Assembly (NCBI GenBank): GCA_964342485.1
Contig: CAYFFO010000002.1
Coordinates: 1-64,000, forward strand
Source of the DNA: CAYFFO01 sp964342485
GTDB lineage: Bacteria; Chloroflexota; Dehalococcoidia; Lucifugimonadales; CAJWER01
DNA: 64,000 nt
Direction of reading: 5' to 3'
How positions within the stretch are numbered: the stretch's first letter is position 1; every line of letters begins with the position of its first letter. The notes beneath the pieces were generated by a model. That model was not told the origin of the DNA, did no database searches, and saw only the letters and a program-made list of their open reading frames with translations. The position numbers and the translations under genes are program-made. Shown piece after piece: positions 18,296 through 27,603 of this stretch.

Positions 18296-18472
18296 ATGAA
18301 AAGAGCAGGAGGCGGAGGGATTTTAATTGGAGGTGTTTGCCTTATTATACTTGGCTGGATACTTCAGTCAGGACTCATAGAATGGCTTCTGGACATGCTT
18401 GGTTTTATGATGATAATAGCAGGCGTAATTCTGGGAGTTTATGGTCTAATAAAAATGTTTTCAAAAGATTAA
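18296..18472 (+). CDS. Small two-segment membrane protein, first gene of the psp-like operon
   Basis: A 58-codon gene. The translation begins MKRAGGGGILIGGVCLIILG, has two hydrophobic segments (about residues 8-24 and 35-52) with Gly-rich turns, and ends in a basic tail (LIKMFSKD). GGGAGA lies seven bases before the ATG. A longer overlapping frame at 18283-18513 has no such membrane pattern and is a shadow. Position directly upstream of pspA suggests a membrane partner, comparable in role to PspB/PspC or other small Psp membrane proteins, though no sequence family can be assigned. Reality of the gene is supported by start signal, spacing and composition. Confidence 0.7.
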   Translation: MKRAGGGGILIGGVCLIILGWILQSGLIEWLLDMLGFMMIIAGVILGVYGLIKMFSKD

Positions 18473-18555
18473 TTCTCTCAACTAATACTACTCACTACTC
18501 GAAGAATATATAATGTTTATACATAAGTTCGTTTACAGACACTGGGAGGTCAACT

Positions 18556-19287
18556 ATGGGAATGCTTTCAAGAATGTCCACCATTGTAAAATCTAAGGTT
18601 AACAGAGTTTTAGATAGTGCAGAAGATCCAAGAGAAACTCTGGAATATTCTTATGAAAAACAGATGGAAATGTTAAAAAATGTAAAACGTGGCGTGGTTG
18701 AGATGGTAACTGCCAAAAGACGCCTTGAACTACAAGCAAAGAAGGCTGCTGATAATATCGCAAAATTGGAAAGCCAAGCGCGGCAGGCGCTAGAGGTAGG
18801 TCGAGAAGACTTAGCTCGCATGGCACTTGAACGCAAACAGACTACTATTCTTGAGCTAGAAGGACTCGGAGAACAGATTTCAGCACTTGAACTTGAGCAG
18901 GAAAAGTTGACACACGCTGAGCAAAGGCTGCAAGCAAAGGTTCAATCCTTCAGAACTCAGAAGGAAGTTATAAAGGCGCAATTTAGTGCAGCCCAGGCAC
19001 AAGTTAAAATTGGTTCGGCATTATCTGGAATCTCGGAAGAAATGGGAGATGTGACACTTGCGGTTGAAAGAGCTCAAACTAAGACAGATACTCTTAAAGC
19101 AAAAGCTGGAGCCATAGATGAATTAGTAGCTACAGGCGTTTTGGAAGATGCCACAGTTGGTGACCCATTAGACAATCAGCTACGTCAAATTTCAAGTTCT
19201 CATACAATAGAAAATGAATTAGCCGGACTGAAAGGGCAAATTGAATCTGGTAAAGAGAACAAATCATTGCCTGGAGGAGAATCATGA
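18556..19287 (+). CDS. pspA: PspA/IM30 family envelope-stress protein
   Basis: A 243-aa, almost entirely alpha-helical coiled-coil protein of the PspA/Vipp1 (ESCRT-III-like) family, which binds stressed membranes at the cytoplasmic face. The opening MGMLSRMSTIVKSKVNRVLD is the amphipathic membrane-binding helix, followed by AEDPRETLEYSYEKQMEML, the conserved helix-1 region. Long heptad stretches run to about residue 190. GGGAGG precedes the ATG. Its stop overlaps the start of the PspAA gene by four bases, so the two are translationally coupled. With the upstream small membrane protein this is a compact stress operon. Confidence 0.94.
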   Translation: MGMLSRMSTIVKSKVNRVLDSAEDPRETLEYSYEKQMEMLKNVKRGVVEMVTAKRRLELQAKKAADNIAKLESQARQALEVGREDLARMALERKQTTILELEGLGEQISALELEQEKLTHAEQRLQAKVQSFRTQKEVIKAQFSAAQAQVKIGSALSGISEEMGDVTLAVERAQTKTDTLKAKAGAIDELVATGVLEDATVGDPLDNQLRQISSSHTIENELAGLKGQIESGKENKSLPGGES

Positions 19288-19562
19288 TTGTTCGTATATT
19301 AACAGAAGGACAATATAAGTTATCGAGCAACTATCTAGACCAATTAAACGAGATAGATAATAAAATAGTAGAAATGGTCGAAACAGATAATAAAGAATCT
19401 TTTCATAAATTACTAGAAGAAATGCTTAATTTAGTTAGAGAAAATGGGACTGCGGTTCCCATTGATGAAATTACCGAATCGGATATAGTATTGCCTGAAC
19501 CTGACATTACAATAAATGAAGCGGGAGAATTGTTCACTGGCGAAGGACTAGTACCCGATTAA
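19284..19562 (+). CDS. PspA-associated protein, PspAA domain
   Basis: A 92-aa protein starting MIVRILTEGQYKLSSNYLDQ, with the middle acidic helix pair (LNEIDNKIVEMVE) and the conserved V-L-P-x-P-D...L-F-x-x-E-G-L-V-P-D end. I recognise this as the PspAA domain found next to PspA in actinobacteria, Chloroflexota and archaea. It is thought to partner PspA in membrane-stress signalling. The four-base ATGA overlap with pspA supports co-translation. Confidence 0.85.
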   Translation: MIVRILTEGQYKLSSNYLDQLNEIDNKIVEMVETDNKESFHKLLEEMLNLVRENGTAVPIDEITESDIVLPEPDITINEAGELFTGEGLVPD

Positions 19563-19680
19563 ATCCTACATGGAATTAATAGTCGCTCTATATAAAACCT
19601 TTTATTCTGTGTTACTTGATATATATCAACAATATCTGTATAAAAAGCGCCTAGGTAATCTATTACGCTCCAGATAAAGT

Positions 19681-19917
19681 CTACAGAGGCCTTGGTGAGC
19701 AGGAGCATCCACCCACACCACCACAACAACCACCTGTTCTTTCAGCATTTCCGCTAAATTCGTTAAAAATCTGTCTTTTATATATAGATAAAGATAACTT
19801 CCGTTTTGATCGACTGCCACAATCTGGACAACTTGTAAGAAGGTCAATATCTTCCACATGGAGAAGCCTGTCAAAAGAGGTTGAGCAAACAGTGCAATCA
19901 TATTCATATATCGGCAT
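19681..19917 (-). CDS. FmdB-family zinc-ribbon protein
   Basis: A 78-aa protein starting MPIYEYDCTVCSTSFDRLL with the second pair in SCPDCGSRSKRKLS, giving a C-x2-C...C-x2-C zinc ribbon, the hallmark of the FmdB/CxxC_CxxC_SSSS family. The tail is rich in Cys and Gly (GGCCGGVGGCSCS), which is common in this family. Members were named as putative regulators of formamidase genes, but their molecular role is not established. It sits 56 bases downstream of the his operon on the same strand, so it could be co-transcribed. Confidence 0.85.
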   Translation of the reverse strand: MPIYEYDCTVCSTSFDRLLHVEDIDLLTSCPDCGSRSKRKLSLSIYKRQIFNEFSGNAERTGGCCGGVGGCSCSPRPL

Positions 19918-19973
19918 GTTTATCCTCTTATTTGATTGTCATTTGTTGCATATCTAACCAACTACCGAATCAA

Positions 19974-20597
19974 TCATTTTCTACGATCACGTAGATGGGC
20001 ATATATATCTTCAGGGCTTGCTCCATTTTCCGCCAACATAACCAACAAATGGTAAAGTAAATCAGCCGCCTCTCGAACCATAGCTTCATTGTCTTTTTTT
20101 ACGCCTGCGATCACTGTTTCACCAGCTTCTTCTATAACCTTTTGACCAATTTGATCAATGCCCTTAATAAACAATTCAGTAGTGTAGCTGTCTTCAGGCA
20201 AACTAACTTTCCGATCCTTAATAACGTCAAATAACTCATCCAATATACCTGAGCCATTATCAGATAATTTAAAATCAGGCGTGTTTTCTAATTTAGTAAA
20301 GAAACACGTGGTATTGCCTGTATGACATCCTGGTCCATCAGGCACAACTTGAATCAGTACTACATCAAGGTCACAATCTACAGAAATGGATTCAACATTC
20401 ATGTAGTTTCCAGATGTTTCACCTTTGTGCCAGAGCTCAGACCTACTCCTGCTATAAAACCAGACTTCCCTTTGATCCATAGTCTTTCCCAAAGCTAACT
20501 GATTCATATATCCAAGCATAATAACGTCTTTGGTTTCAGCATTTTGGATTATCGCGGGTATAAGACCTTTGTAATCAAGCTTGACCGTTTCCATCAC
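19974..20597 (-). CDS. hisIE: Bifunctional phosphoribosyl-AMP cyclohydrolase / phosphoribosyl-ATP diphosphatase
   Basis: A 207-aa fusion catalysing steps 2 and 3 of histidine synthesis. The N-terminal HisI half (about 1-110) has ETKDVIMLGYMNQLAL, VWFYSRSRSELWHKGETSGN and the zinc/magnesium region SVDCDLDVVLIQVVPDGPGCH. The C-terminal HisE half (about 120-207) has KVIEEAGETVIAG and AADLLYHLLVML. Starts GTG-ATG. The GTG at 20597 is better spaced from AAAGGA, but the ATG three bases later is equally possible. Last of the four his genes here, 18 bases after hisF. Confidence 0.96.
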   Translation of the reverse strand: MMETVKLDYKGLIPAIIQNAETKDVIMLGYMNQLALGKTMDQREVWFYSRSRSELWHKGETSGNYMNVESISVDCDLDVVLIQVVPDGPGCHTGNTTCFFTKLENTPDFKLSDNGSGILDELFDVIKDRKVSLPEDSYTTELFIKGIDQIGQKVIEEAGETVIAGVKKDNEAMVREAADLLYHLLVMLAENGASPEDIYAHLRDRRK

Positions 20598-20615
20598 ACT
20601 ATTGAACGTCCTTTC

Positions 20616-21440
20616 TTACCTAATTCCTATAGGGCGCACTGCAACACCCCGAGAACGAAGATATTCTTTAACTTCACCAATAGTAAATTTGCCAAAATGG
20701 AATATGCTTGCAGCTAACATTGCATCCACTTTAGCAATATTTGCCGCTTCGTAAAAATGCTCCATCTCTCCAGCTCCCCCGCTCGCTATAACGGGTATAT
20801 TAACTGTCTTTGAGACCTCTTTCAGTAAATCTAAATCATATCCGTTCTGCCAGCCATCTGCATCCATGCTGGTTATCAAAAGTTCCCCGGCCCCGAGTTT
20901 CTCTACTTCCTTTGCCCACTTTACCGCATCGATACCCGTTCCCTGCCTACCACCATGAGTGTATACCTCCCAAACAGAATTATGATCCAGTGAGAAGTCA
21001 TAGATACCGTTGGTCTTTAAAGACAATCTGGGTGTCTCAACACGTTTCACATCTACAGCTACAACTATACATTGGCATCCAAAGTAAATAGATGCATCCT
21101 TGATTAATAAAGGATTCCTAACGGCTGCGGTATTAAGGGAGACTTTATCTGCTCCTGCTTCAAGCATAGATCTAACATCATTGACTGAACGTATACCACC
21201 ACCAACTGTAAGTGGTATAAAAACTTTCTCTGATACTGATTTGACCACATCTACCATGATATCCCTAGAATCGGAACTGGCTGTTATATCTAGAAAAATC
21301 AGTTCGTCAGCACCCTCACGATCATAAATTTCAGCAAGCTCAGTAGGACTACCCGCATCCTTGATGTCAATAAAACTAACCCCTTTAACCACACGACCTT
21401 TATCTACATCTAAACATGGAATTATCCTTTTTGTAAGCAT
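20616..21440 (-). CDS. hisF: Imidazole glycerol phosphate synthase, cyclase subunit
   Basis: A 274-aa (beta-alpha)8 barrel that forms IGP and AICAR from PRFAR and ammonia supplied by HisH. The catalytic acids are in PCLDVDKGRVVKG (D11) and CIVVAVDVKR, and the phosphate-binding loops are LTVGGGIRSV and VIASGGAGEMEHF. It is about 20 residues longer than the E. coli enzyme because of a segment around NGIYDFSLDHNSVWEVYTHG, a position where other HisF proteins also vary. It starts three bases after hisA ends. Confidence 0.97.
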   Translation of the reverse strand: MLTKRIIPCLDVDKGRVVKGVSFIDIKDAGSPTELAEIYDREGADELIFLDITASSDSRDIMVDVVKSVSEKVFIPLTVGGGIRSVNDVRSMLEAGADKVSLNTAAVRNPLLIKDASIYFGCQCIVVAVDVKRVETPRLSLKTNGIYDFSLDHNSVWEVYTHGGRQGTGIDAVKWAKEVEKLGAGELLITSMDADGWQNGYDLDLLKEVSKTVNIPVIASGGAGEMEHFYEAANIAKVDAMLAASIFHFGKFTIGEVKEYLRSRGVAVRPIGIR

Positions 21441-21443
21441 ATC

Positions 21444-22163
21444 TTAATTTTTTGACACCTCAATAGCTGCCTTCAAATCCAAGTTTCCCGTGTAAATCGC
21501 AGTTCCAAGTACAACTCCTCCTACTTGAATCTCCTTCAATCTACAAATATGCCCTAAAGTTGAAACGCCACCTGCAACTAACAAATCCATATTTGTTTCG
21601 TCGATTAAATCTTGGACAGAATCGAAATTTGGTTCTGTTAAAGTCCCATCTCTCGAAATATCAGTATAAATAAACCGCCTTATCCCCATTGAATCAATTT
21701 TTTGGATAACGTCACTAGTCGTAATCTGTGTTTGAGTTGTCCAGCCATGGAGAGCCACCTTATTTCCCCTGGCATCAATACTGATTACTAGAAAATCATT
21801 CCCGAATTGCGTCAACATTTCTTCGATGATTTCAGGAGTCTCAATAGCTGCTGTTCCAACAATCACACGATCTATACCACTAGATAATATTGCCTCTACC
21901 GACTCTATATCCCTTATCCCTCCTCCATACTGTACCGGAACCTGTACAGTAGACACTATTTCCCTGACAATCGATAAATTAGTTTGTATACCCTGTTTAG
22001 CACCATCAAGATCGACGACGTGTAAACGGGTAGCTCCTTGTTCAACCCAATGAGTTGCCATAGCAACAGGGGAGTCGGAAAAAACTGTCTCACGATCATA
22101 ATCCCCTTGGAATAAACGAACACACCTTCCATCTTTAATATCTATAGCAGGTATAATATCCAC
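21444..22163 (-). CDS. hisA: ProFAR isomerase
   Basis: A 239-aa (beta-alpha)8-barrel isomerase of histidine synthesis, converting ProFAR to PRFAR. Begins MDIIPAIDIKDGRCVRL with the catalytic Asp in AIDIKDG, followed by LHVVDLDGAKQG and the phosphate loops VQYGGGIRDI and VAGGVSTL. The second catalytic Asp lies in YTDISRDGTL. Its stop/start spacing to hisF and hisH is only two to three bases, so translation is coupled across the operon. Confidence 0.97.
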   Translation of the reverse strand: MDIIPAIDIKDGRCVRLFQGDYDRETVFSDSPVAMATHWVEQGATRLHVVDLDGAKQGIQTNLSIVREIVSTVQVPVQYGGGIRDIESVEAILSSGIDRVIVGTAAIETPEIIEEMLTQFGNDFLVISIDARGNKVALHGWTTQTQITTSDVIQKIDSMGIRRFIYTDISRDGTLTEPNFDSVQDLIDETNMDLLVAGGVSTLGHICRLKEIQVGGVVLGTAIYTGNLDLKAAIEVSKN

Positions 22164-22165
22164 TT

Positions 22166-22798
22166 TTATAAAACACTATCCTCAACAATACCTAAGAAAT
22201 TCTTATATATCCTCAAACCAAGATCTCCACTCTTTTCTGGATGAAACTGCACAGCAACTACGTTTTCGCTACAAAGAGCTGAACAGAATTCCAACCCGTA
22301 ATCGGTTAACCCGGTAACTATTTGCTTGTTCTCCGGATCGGCATAATAACTATGAACAAAATAAAAAAATGACCCTGAAGAAACATCTTTAAACACAGGG
22401 TGATTAGAAACAAATTTAACCTGATTCCATCCAATATGGGGTATTTTTACTCGATCTGGTAGTTCTCGAACCCACCCTTTTATCAAACCTAAACCCGGTT
22501 CACGACCTTCATCTGACCCATTCAATAGAAGCTGTAACCCAAGACAAACACCCAAAAATGGCTTACCACTATTCACAAATTCTCTGATGGCATGGTCAAG
22601 TCCGTTCATTTTTAACTGTTCCATCGATGAGTCGCTTGCCCCTTGACCTGGAAATACGAGAGCAGAAGCTTCCTGTATAACAGAAGGATTGCTCGTGATC
22701 ACAGCTGTAGCCCCAAATTTTTCCAAGGCCTTTTGAACACTGCGCACATTACCAGCGTTGTAATTTACCACAGCAACATATTTTTTATTAAAACTCAC
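22166..22798 (-). CDS. hisH: Imidazole glycerol phosphate synthase, glutaminase subunit
   Basis: A 210-aa class-I glutamine amidotransferase. The catalytic Cys is in FLGVCLGLQLL and the His-Glu pair in VAVQFHPEKSG. The N-terminal strand AVVNYNAGNVRSVQKALE and LVFPGQGASDSSM are also typical, the latter with Q in place of the usual V/G-x-G-x-F pattern. It supplies ammonia to HisF. First gene of hisH-hisA-hisF-hisIE. The other his genes are not in this window. It diverges from the sulfatase gene. Confidence 0.96.
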   Translation of the reverse strand: MSFNKKYVAVVNYNAGNVRSVQKALEKFGATAVITSNPSVIQEASALVFPGQGASDSSMEQLKMNGLDHAIREFVNSGKPFLGVCLGLQLLLNGSDEGREPGLGLIKGWVRELPDRVKIPHIGWNQVKFVSNHPVFKDVSSGSFFYFVHSYYADPENKQIVTGLTDYGLEFCSALCSENVVAVQFHPEKSGDLGLRIYKNFLGIVEDSVL

Positions 22799-22851
22799 AA
22801 GATAATCCTAGCACACTAGCCGAGGCTATAACCCATATATTTACAGTAGAT

Positions 22852-22880
22852 TTGACAGGTGTAAGCCCCGCACATAGAAT
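22852..22880 (+). promoter_or_regulatory. Promoter of the sulfatase gene
   Basis: Perfect TTGACA (22852-22857), 17-base spacer and TAGAAT (22875-22880), one of the best sigma70-type matches in the window. It lies 46 bases before the ATG at 22926, in the divergent region with hisH. Confidence 0.6.
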
Positions 22881-22925
22881 GCCCTATCATTGTAATCAGT
22901 AGAAATGTGACTCTTTTCAAAGAAA

Positions 22926-24401
22926 ATGCGTAACTTAGTATTTATAATAAGTGATCAACAACGACGGGATTCTATGGGATGCTACGGGAGTCGCTGGGCT
23001 CACACGCCGAACCTAGATAAACTCGCTTCCTCAAGCTATATTTTTGAAAATGCATATGTGACGCAAGCAGTTTGCACACCTGCTCGAGCTTCTATCATGA
23101 CAGGTTTGTATCCCCATACGGCAGGTCCAATTGTCAACAAACTACCTTTAGATCCGAATATACCGGTTTTACCAGAAATGATGTCGAAAGAATACACAAC
23201 TGGCTATATGGGTAAATGGCACCTTGGCAATGACATTGATAAACAACATGGCTTTGACAAATGGATTAGCACTGAAGACGATCATCGAGAAAGCTATATT
23301 AGCAAAGAAAATAAAGGAAAATTATCTGACTATCATAAGTATCTCGTATCCAATGGATTCACTCCAGACATTGAGGTTGCTGGAGATAAGATATTTTCGC
23401 CTGATTTCAGGTCAAAACTACCGGAACAATTTCAAATGGCTTCGTTTCTTTCAAATCAAGCCAATGAATTTATCGTTCAAAACAGATCTCATCCTTTTGT
23501 ACTCTACGTGAGCACTTTCGAACCCCACTCACCATACGATGGTCCTTATGACAATCAATATGATCCAGAAGAAATACCCATCGGGCCAGCTTTTCTGAAA
23601 AAACCACACGGTGCAGCTAAAGTTAATAGATTAAGATCCGATTATTTTATGCAATATCTAGAAAAAGGCGATATTTTGGATGACCCTTACCTATCAAAAA
23701 CTTTGGCCCCAGGCCACGATTTATCAAACCTAGAAGGTTGGCTACGTTTAAGAGCTCAATACTATGGAAACGTTACTCTTGTTGACAAGATGGTAGGTAA
23801 TATAATGAAATCGATTGAAAATGCAGGAATAGCTGACGATACTGCTGTTATATTTACTACAGAACACGGGGATATGTTAGGCGATCATGGCATGCTTGAA
23901 AAAAGATCATTTTATGAAGAATCCTCCCGTATTCCTCTTTTAATGAAAATTCCATGGATATCGTCCCGAGAGACCCGAATAGAAGGTAGCATGGGGCAAG
24001 TGGATTTAGTCCCAACTCTATTAGAAATACTCGACCAGCCCTTGCCTGGGCATTTAGAAGGTAAAAGCCTTGTACCAGTCTTAAAAGGTAAAACCAATTT
24101 AAAAGAAAACGATGTTTTTATGGAATGGAATGGAACTAGCCCTGATTTGCCAGATCGATTCTTAGGAAGTGAGGAGATTAACATGATGCTGTCTTTTCCA
24201 TACAGATCTATAGTATCTGAAAGATGGAAATTAAACCTGTCTTCAAATGATCAAGGAGAATTATTCAACCTCGATAAGGATCCATTTGAGCAAAATAACC
24301 TGTTCAACAGTCATGAGCAAAAAGATCTCGTCCAAGTTTTAAAAGATAAGATACATAAATGGCAACTAGACACTGGAGATACTGCCCCGATCCCTGATTA
24401 A
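22926..24401 (+). CDS. Sulfatase (formylglycine-dependent type I)
   Basis: A 491-aa sulfatase of the alkaline-phosphatase superfamily. The N-terminus has the metal-binding FIISDQQRRDSMGCYG with D-Q in place of the usual D-D. The formylglycine signature is C50-T-P-A-R54 in VCTPARASIMTG, so the Cys would be matured by a formylglycine-generating enzyme. MGKWHLG and TTEHGDMLGDHG supply further active-site residues. No signal peptide is visible, which suggests a cytoplasmic enzyme acting on imported sulfated sugars or small sulfate esters. It has its own strong promoter. No FGE or sulfated-glycan importer lies nearby. Confidence 0.92.
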   Translation: MRNLVFIISDQQRRDSMGCYGSRWAHTPNLDKLASSSYIFENAYVTQAVCTPARASIMTGLYPHTAGPIVNKLPLDPNIPVLPEMMSKEYTTGYMGKWHLGNDIDKQHGFDKWISTEDDHRESYISKENKGKLSDYHKYLVSNGFTPDIEVAGDKIFSPDFRSKLPEQFQMASFLSNQANEFIVQNRSHPFVLYVSTFEPHSPYDGPYDNQYDPEEIPIGPAFLKKPHGAAKVNRLRSDYFMQYLEKGDILDDPYLSKTLAPGHDLSNLEGWLRLRAQYYGNVTLVDKMVGNIMKSIENAGIADDTAVIFTTEHGDMLGDHGMLEKRSFYEESSRIPLLMKIPWISSRETRIEGSMGQVDLVPTLLEILDQPLPGHLEGKSLVPVLKGKTNLKENDVFMEWNGTSPDLPDRFLGSEEINMMLSFPYRSIVSERWKLNLSSNDQGELFNLDKDPFEQNNLFNSHEQKDLVQVLKDKIHKWQLDTGDTAPIPD

Positions 24402-24457
24402 TAAAACTAGACCAAAATGATTTATAGGGTAATCATGTAATTGAGAAAATTAAGATC

Positions 24458-26179
24458 TTAGAACGGCTTATATTGGTTTACAATCGGCATTCTACGATCT
24501 CTTCCAAAATTTCTTGAAGTTATCTTTACCCCAGGTGGTGACTGTCGACGTTTATATTCACTTCGATCAATCAAAGTTAAAACTTGCTGAACCAACTTTT
24601 CGTCATATCCAAGTTTCACAATCTCTTGAAAACTCAAATCATCTTCTACATAGGCCTTAATTATCGGGTCTAAGACGTCATATGGAGGTAATGAATCTGA
24701 ATCTTTTTGATTAGGACGTAATTCTGCACTTGGAGGCTTGCGAATAATAGATTCGGGTATTACTGGATAGTTTCCTTTTAAATTACGATAATCGGCTAAT
24801 TTATACACTAGTGTTTTGGGAACGTCTTTAATAACCGAATATCCTCCTGCCATATCGCCATAGATGGTAGCATAGCCAACTGCCATCTCACTTTTATTCC
24901 CTGTAGTTAAAACTATACCCCCGAACTTGTTAGCCATGGCCATAATCAACGTGCCTCTAATACGAGACTGAAGATTTTCTTCAGCTAAACCGGTGCCTGT
25001 TTCCTGGAAAAACGGCGACAATGTTTCTAAGTTGGTTTTAAATGAATTTTCTATAGGTAATTCCCATAAATCGATCTCCAATTTCTCAGATAGTGCCCTA
25101 GCATCCAATAAACTACCTTCAGAAGAATATCTGGATGGCATCGCTACTCCGATAACATTTTCGTGTCCAACAGCATCTGTAGCAATTGTAGCAACAACAC
25201 TAGAATCGATCCCTCCAGACAAAGCTATAAATACTTTCTCAAAACCAGATTTTAAAACATAATCTTTTGTACCCAAAACTAGAGCTTGATAAACCTCCCC
25301 AACTCCTTGATAGCGATTAGGAAACTTAGATTCCAGTTTAGGTTTTTTAGTTTTTACAGCTTCAGATACTACTATTTGTGTTACGCTCCAACTATTCTTT
25401 GGGTACCCAGGCTTGATATTCTTATGACTCAATCTCATTAAAGTTTCTATAGGTATATCGGCCACAATCATATCCTCTTGGAACTGAGAACCCATCGCCA
25501 GTTCTTCACCATTTGGGTCATATATTACTGACCCACCATCAAAGACAAGTTCATCCTGACCACCAATCATGTTGACATATGCAATAAAAGCCTCATTGTC
25601 AGAAGCACGCTTAGACAACATTTTTTCTCTTACATCTCGTTTTTCTGCATAAAAAGGCGAAGCACTGATATTTATTATTAAACTGGCTCCTGCTGCTACC
25701 TGAAACATGGTTGGACCATCTGTGTACCAAATATCTTCACAAATATTGAGCCCTAACTGGATACCAGAAACTGTCAATACTTGGCATTCTTTTCCAGGCC
25801 TAAAATACCGCTCTTCATCAAAAACTCCATAATTAGGGAGATGTATCTTGTTATATTTAGATACTAGTTTGCCATCATATGCAACAGCAGCAGAATTATA
25901 TAGATATGAAGATAACGTATCGACAAAACCAGCAACCACCGTCAGGCCTTGAGATGCTAAGATAACCTCATTTAGGCTTTCAATATTTGCCTGAGTGAAC
26001 TGAGATTTGAAAATCAAATCTTCTGGAGGATACCCTGGGATAGCCATCTCAGGAAAAGCAATTAAGTCAACGGAGTTCAAACGCGCAAGATTTATGTATT
26101 CTATAATCTTGTCTACATTACCCTGAAGATTACCTACCGTAGGATTGATTTGAGCTAGAGCAATTCTAAAGTTTCTCAA
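24458..26179 (-). CDS. nadE: Glutamine-dependent NAD+ synthetase
   Basis: About 573 aa with two domains: an N-terminal nitrilase-type glutaminase (IALAQINPTVGNLQGNVDKI; Glu in FPEMAIPGYPPEDL; Cys in LGLNICEDIW) and a C-terminal synthetase with the PP-loop ALSGGIDSSVVATIA, then TTGNKSEMAVGYATIYGDMAGG. It makes NAD from deamido-NAD, ATP and glutamine. I take the TTG at 26179 because AGGACGAGG precedes it. A second TTG seven codons upstream (26200) has no ribosome-binding site. It converges with the sulfatase gene. Confidence 0.95.
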   Translation of the reverse strand: MRNFRIALAQINPTVGNLQGNVDKIIEYINLARLNSVDLIAFPEMAIPGYPPEDLIFKSQFTQANIESLNEVILASQGLTVVAGFVDTLSSYLYNSAAVAYDGKLVSKYNKIHLPNYGVFDEERYFRPGKECQVLTVSGIQLGLNICEDIWYTDGPTMFQVAAGASLIINISASPFYAEKRDVREKMLSKRASDNEAFIAYVNMIGGQDELVFDGGSVIYDPNGEELAMGSQFQEDMIVADIPIETLMRLSHKNIKPGYPKNSWSVTQIVVSEAVKTKKPKLESKFPNRYQGVGEVYQALVLGTKDYVLKSGFEKVFIALSGGIDSSVVATIATDAVGHENVIGVAMPSRYSSEGSLLDARALSEKLEIDLWELPIENSFKTNLETLSPFFQETGTGLAEENLQSRIRGTLIMAMANKFGGIVLTTGNKSEMAVGYATIYGDMAGGYSVIKDVPKTLVYKLADYRNLKGNYPVIPESIIRKPPSAELRPNQKDSDSLPPYDVLDPIIKAYVEDDLSFQEIVKLGYDEKLVQQVLTLIDRSEYKRRQSPPGVKITSRNFGRDRRMPIVNQYKPF

Positions 26180-26285
26180 AACACCTCGTCCTGCACCCAA
26201 AGATAATCGGAGTTATAATTCGCATCCCTTCCTGTTCTAGGACATAGTATAACTCTAATCCAATCAATTAGCTCAAATCAATTGC

Positions 26286-27452
26286 TTATACTTTACTTTT
26301 TACAAAATCGTCAATTCTTTCCAAAGCACGCTCTATATTCTCTGCAGAATTAGCAAACGAAAACCTAACACATCCCTTACCATATTTTCCAAATGACTCA
26401 CCTGCCAAACCTGCAACCCCGCCTTCCTCCAATAAACCATCTGCAAATTCACGACTGGTCATTCCTGTACCTTCTACATTTGGGAATATATAGAAGGCAC
26501 CCTTCGGCATAGGACACCTTATACCTTTTATATTATTTAACCCACTGACTATAATATCTCTACGTTTTTTGAACTCATTAACTATGTGGTCAGCATCATC
26601 CTGTGGTCCGTTCATAGCTTCCAAAACAGCCATCTGGGTGAAAGCTGCTGTACACGACACGCTATTAGTGCTTAGTCGAGATATGGGTTCGACCAAATCC
26701 ACAGGCATAATTCCAAAACCTACACGCCAACCAGTCATAGCATACGTTTTTGAAAATCCATCGAGTATTATCGTTCTATCTAGCATATCTTCAAATGCAG
26801 CGATACTATGATGCTGCCCTTCATAAAGCAAACGGCTGTAAATCTCATCTGAGAGTACTAAAATATCATTCTCTTTTGCCAATCTGGCTAGTTCCTCCAA
26901 ATCACTATGTTCTATAATACTGCCACAAGGGTTATTCGGAGAATTAATAATCATCAATTTTGTTTTAGGTGTGATTTGAGTAGCTACCTCGTCAATATCA
27001 ATTCTAAAATCTCGATCAGATAACAACTTCATTGGTACTGGAACACCACCCACAAAATTGATCATAGATTCATAAATCGGGAAACCTGGGTTAGGATAAA
27101 GCACCTCGTCTCCTTCATTGATAAGCGCAAGAATTGCAAAAAACATTATTGGTTTTCCACCAGGTGTAATTACAACATTGTCTCCCGATACAGAAATATT
27201 CCTACTATCCACTATTTCTTGTGCTATTCGATCCCGAACCTCCTGTAAACCAGGCGAGGGACCGTAATGAGTAAATCCGCTATTCAACGCGGTTACACCA
27301 GCATCAATTATATTGCGAGGTGTATCAAAATCAGGTTCACCAATCTCTAGGTGAATGATATCGGCTCCATCCGCTTCAAGCTTTCTAGCTTTCATCAGTA
27401 CCTCAAATGCTGTCTCAGTGCCAAGCCGTTTCATTCGATCGGCAAGCTTCAT
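26286..27452 (-). CDS. Class I/II pyridoxal-phosphate aminotransferase
   Basis: About 388 aa, fold type I aminotransferase of the aspartate aminotransferase Ib-like group. Visible are LEIGEPDFDTP (substrate side), HYGPSPGLQEVRD, VITPGGKPIMFFA, INSPNNPCGSI, LSDEIYSRLLYEG and the PLP lysine in DGFSKTYAMTGWRVG. The C-terminal substrate-carboxylate Arg is in VRFSFANS. The amino donor/acceptor pair cannot be fixed from sequence. Two in-frame ATGs exist. GGAG is only two bases from the first (27458) but eight from the second (27452), so I choose the latter. Confidence 0.9.
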   Translation of the reverse strand: MKLADRMKRLGTETAFEVLMKARKLEADGADIIHLEIGEPDFDTPRNIIDAGVTALNSGFTHYGPSPGLQEVRDRIAQEIVDSRNISVSGDNVVITPGGKPIMFFAILALINEGDEVLYPNPGFPIYESMINFVGGVPVPMKLLSDRDFRIDIDEVATQITPKTKLMIINSPNNPCGSIIEHSDLEELARLAKENDILVLSDEIYSRLLYEGQHHSIAAFEDMLDRTIILDGFSKTYAMTGWRVGFGIMPVDLVEPISRLSTNSVSCTAAFTQMAVLEAMNGPQDDADHIVNEFKKRRDIIVSGLNNIKGIRCPMPKGAFYIFPNVEGTGMTSREFADGLLEEGGVAGLAGESFGKYGKGCVRFSFANSAENIERALERIDDFVKSKV

Positions 27453-27603
27453 AACCATGTCTCCTTTTAGATCTATAAAGTAACAGTATATCTTGGTATA
27501 AGCTGCTATAACAATGCCACACTATTTTCACTCTTTATTGGTTATCGTTATGTTAAAATCAAATCATCTTAAACCTTTTATTTCGATATGGAGACTTCCA
27601 CGG

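Noticed and set aside
18283..18513. 76-aa plus-strand ORF overlapping the start of the psp-like operon
   Set aside because: Composition is charged and irregular. The 18296-18472 frame in the same DNA has a Shine-Dalgarno, two membrane segments and sits before pspA, so the longer frame is a shadow.
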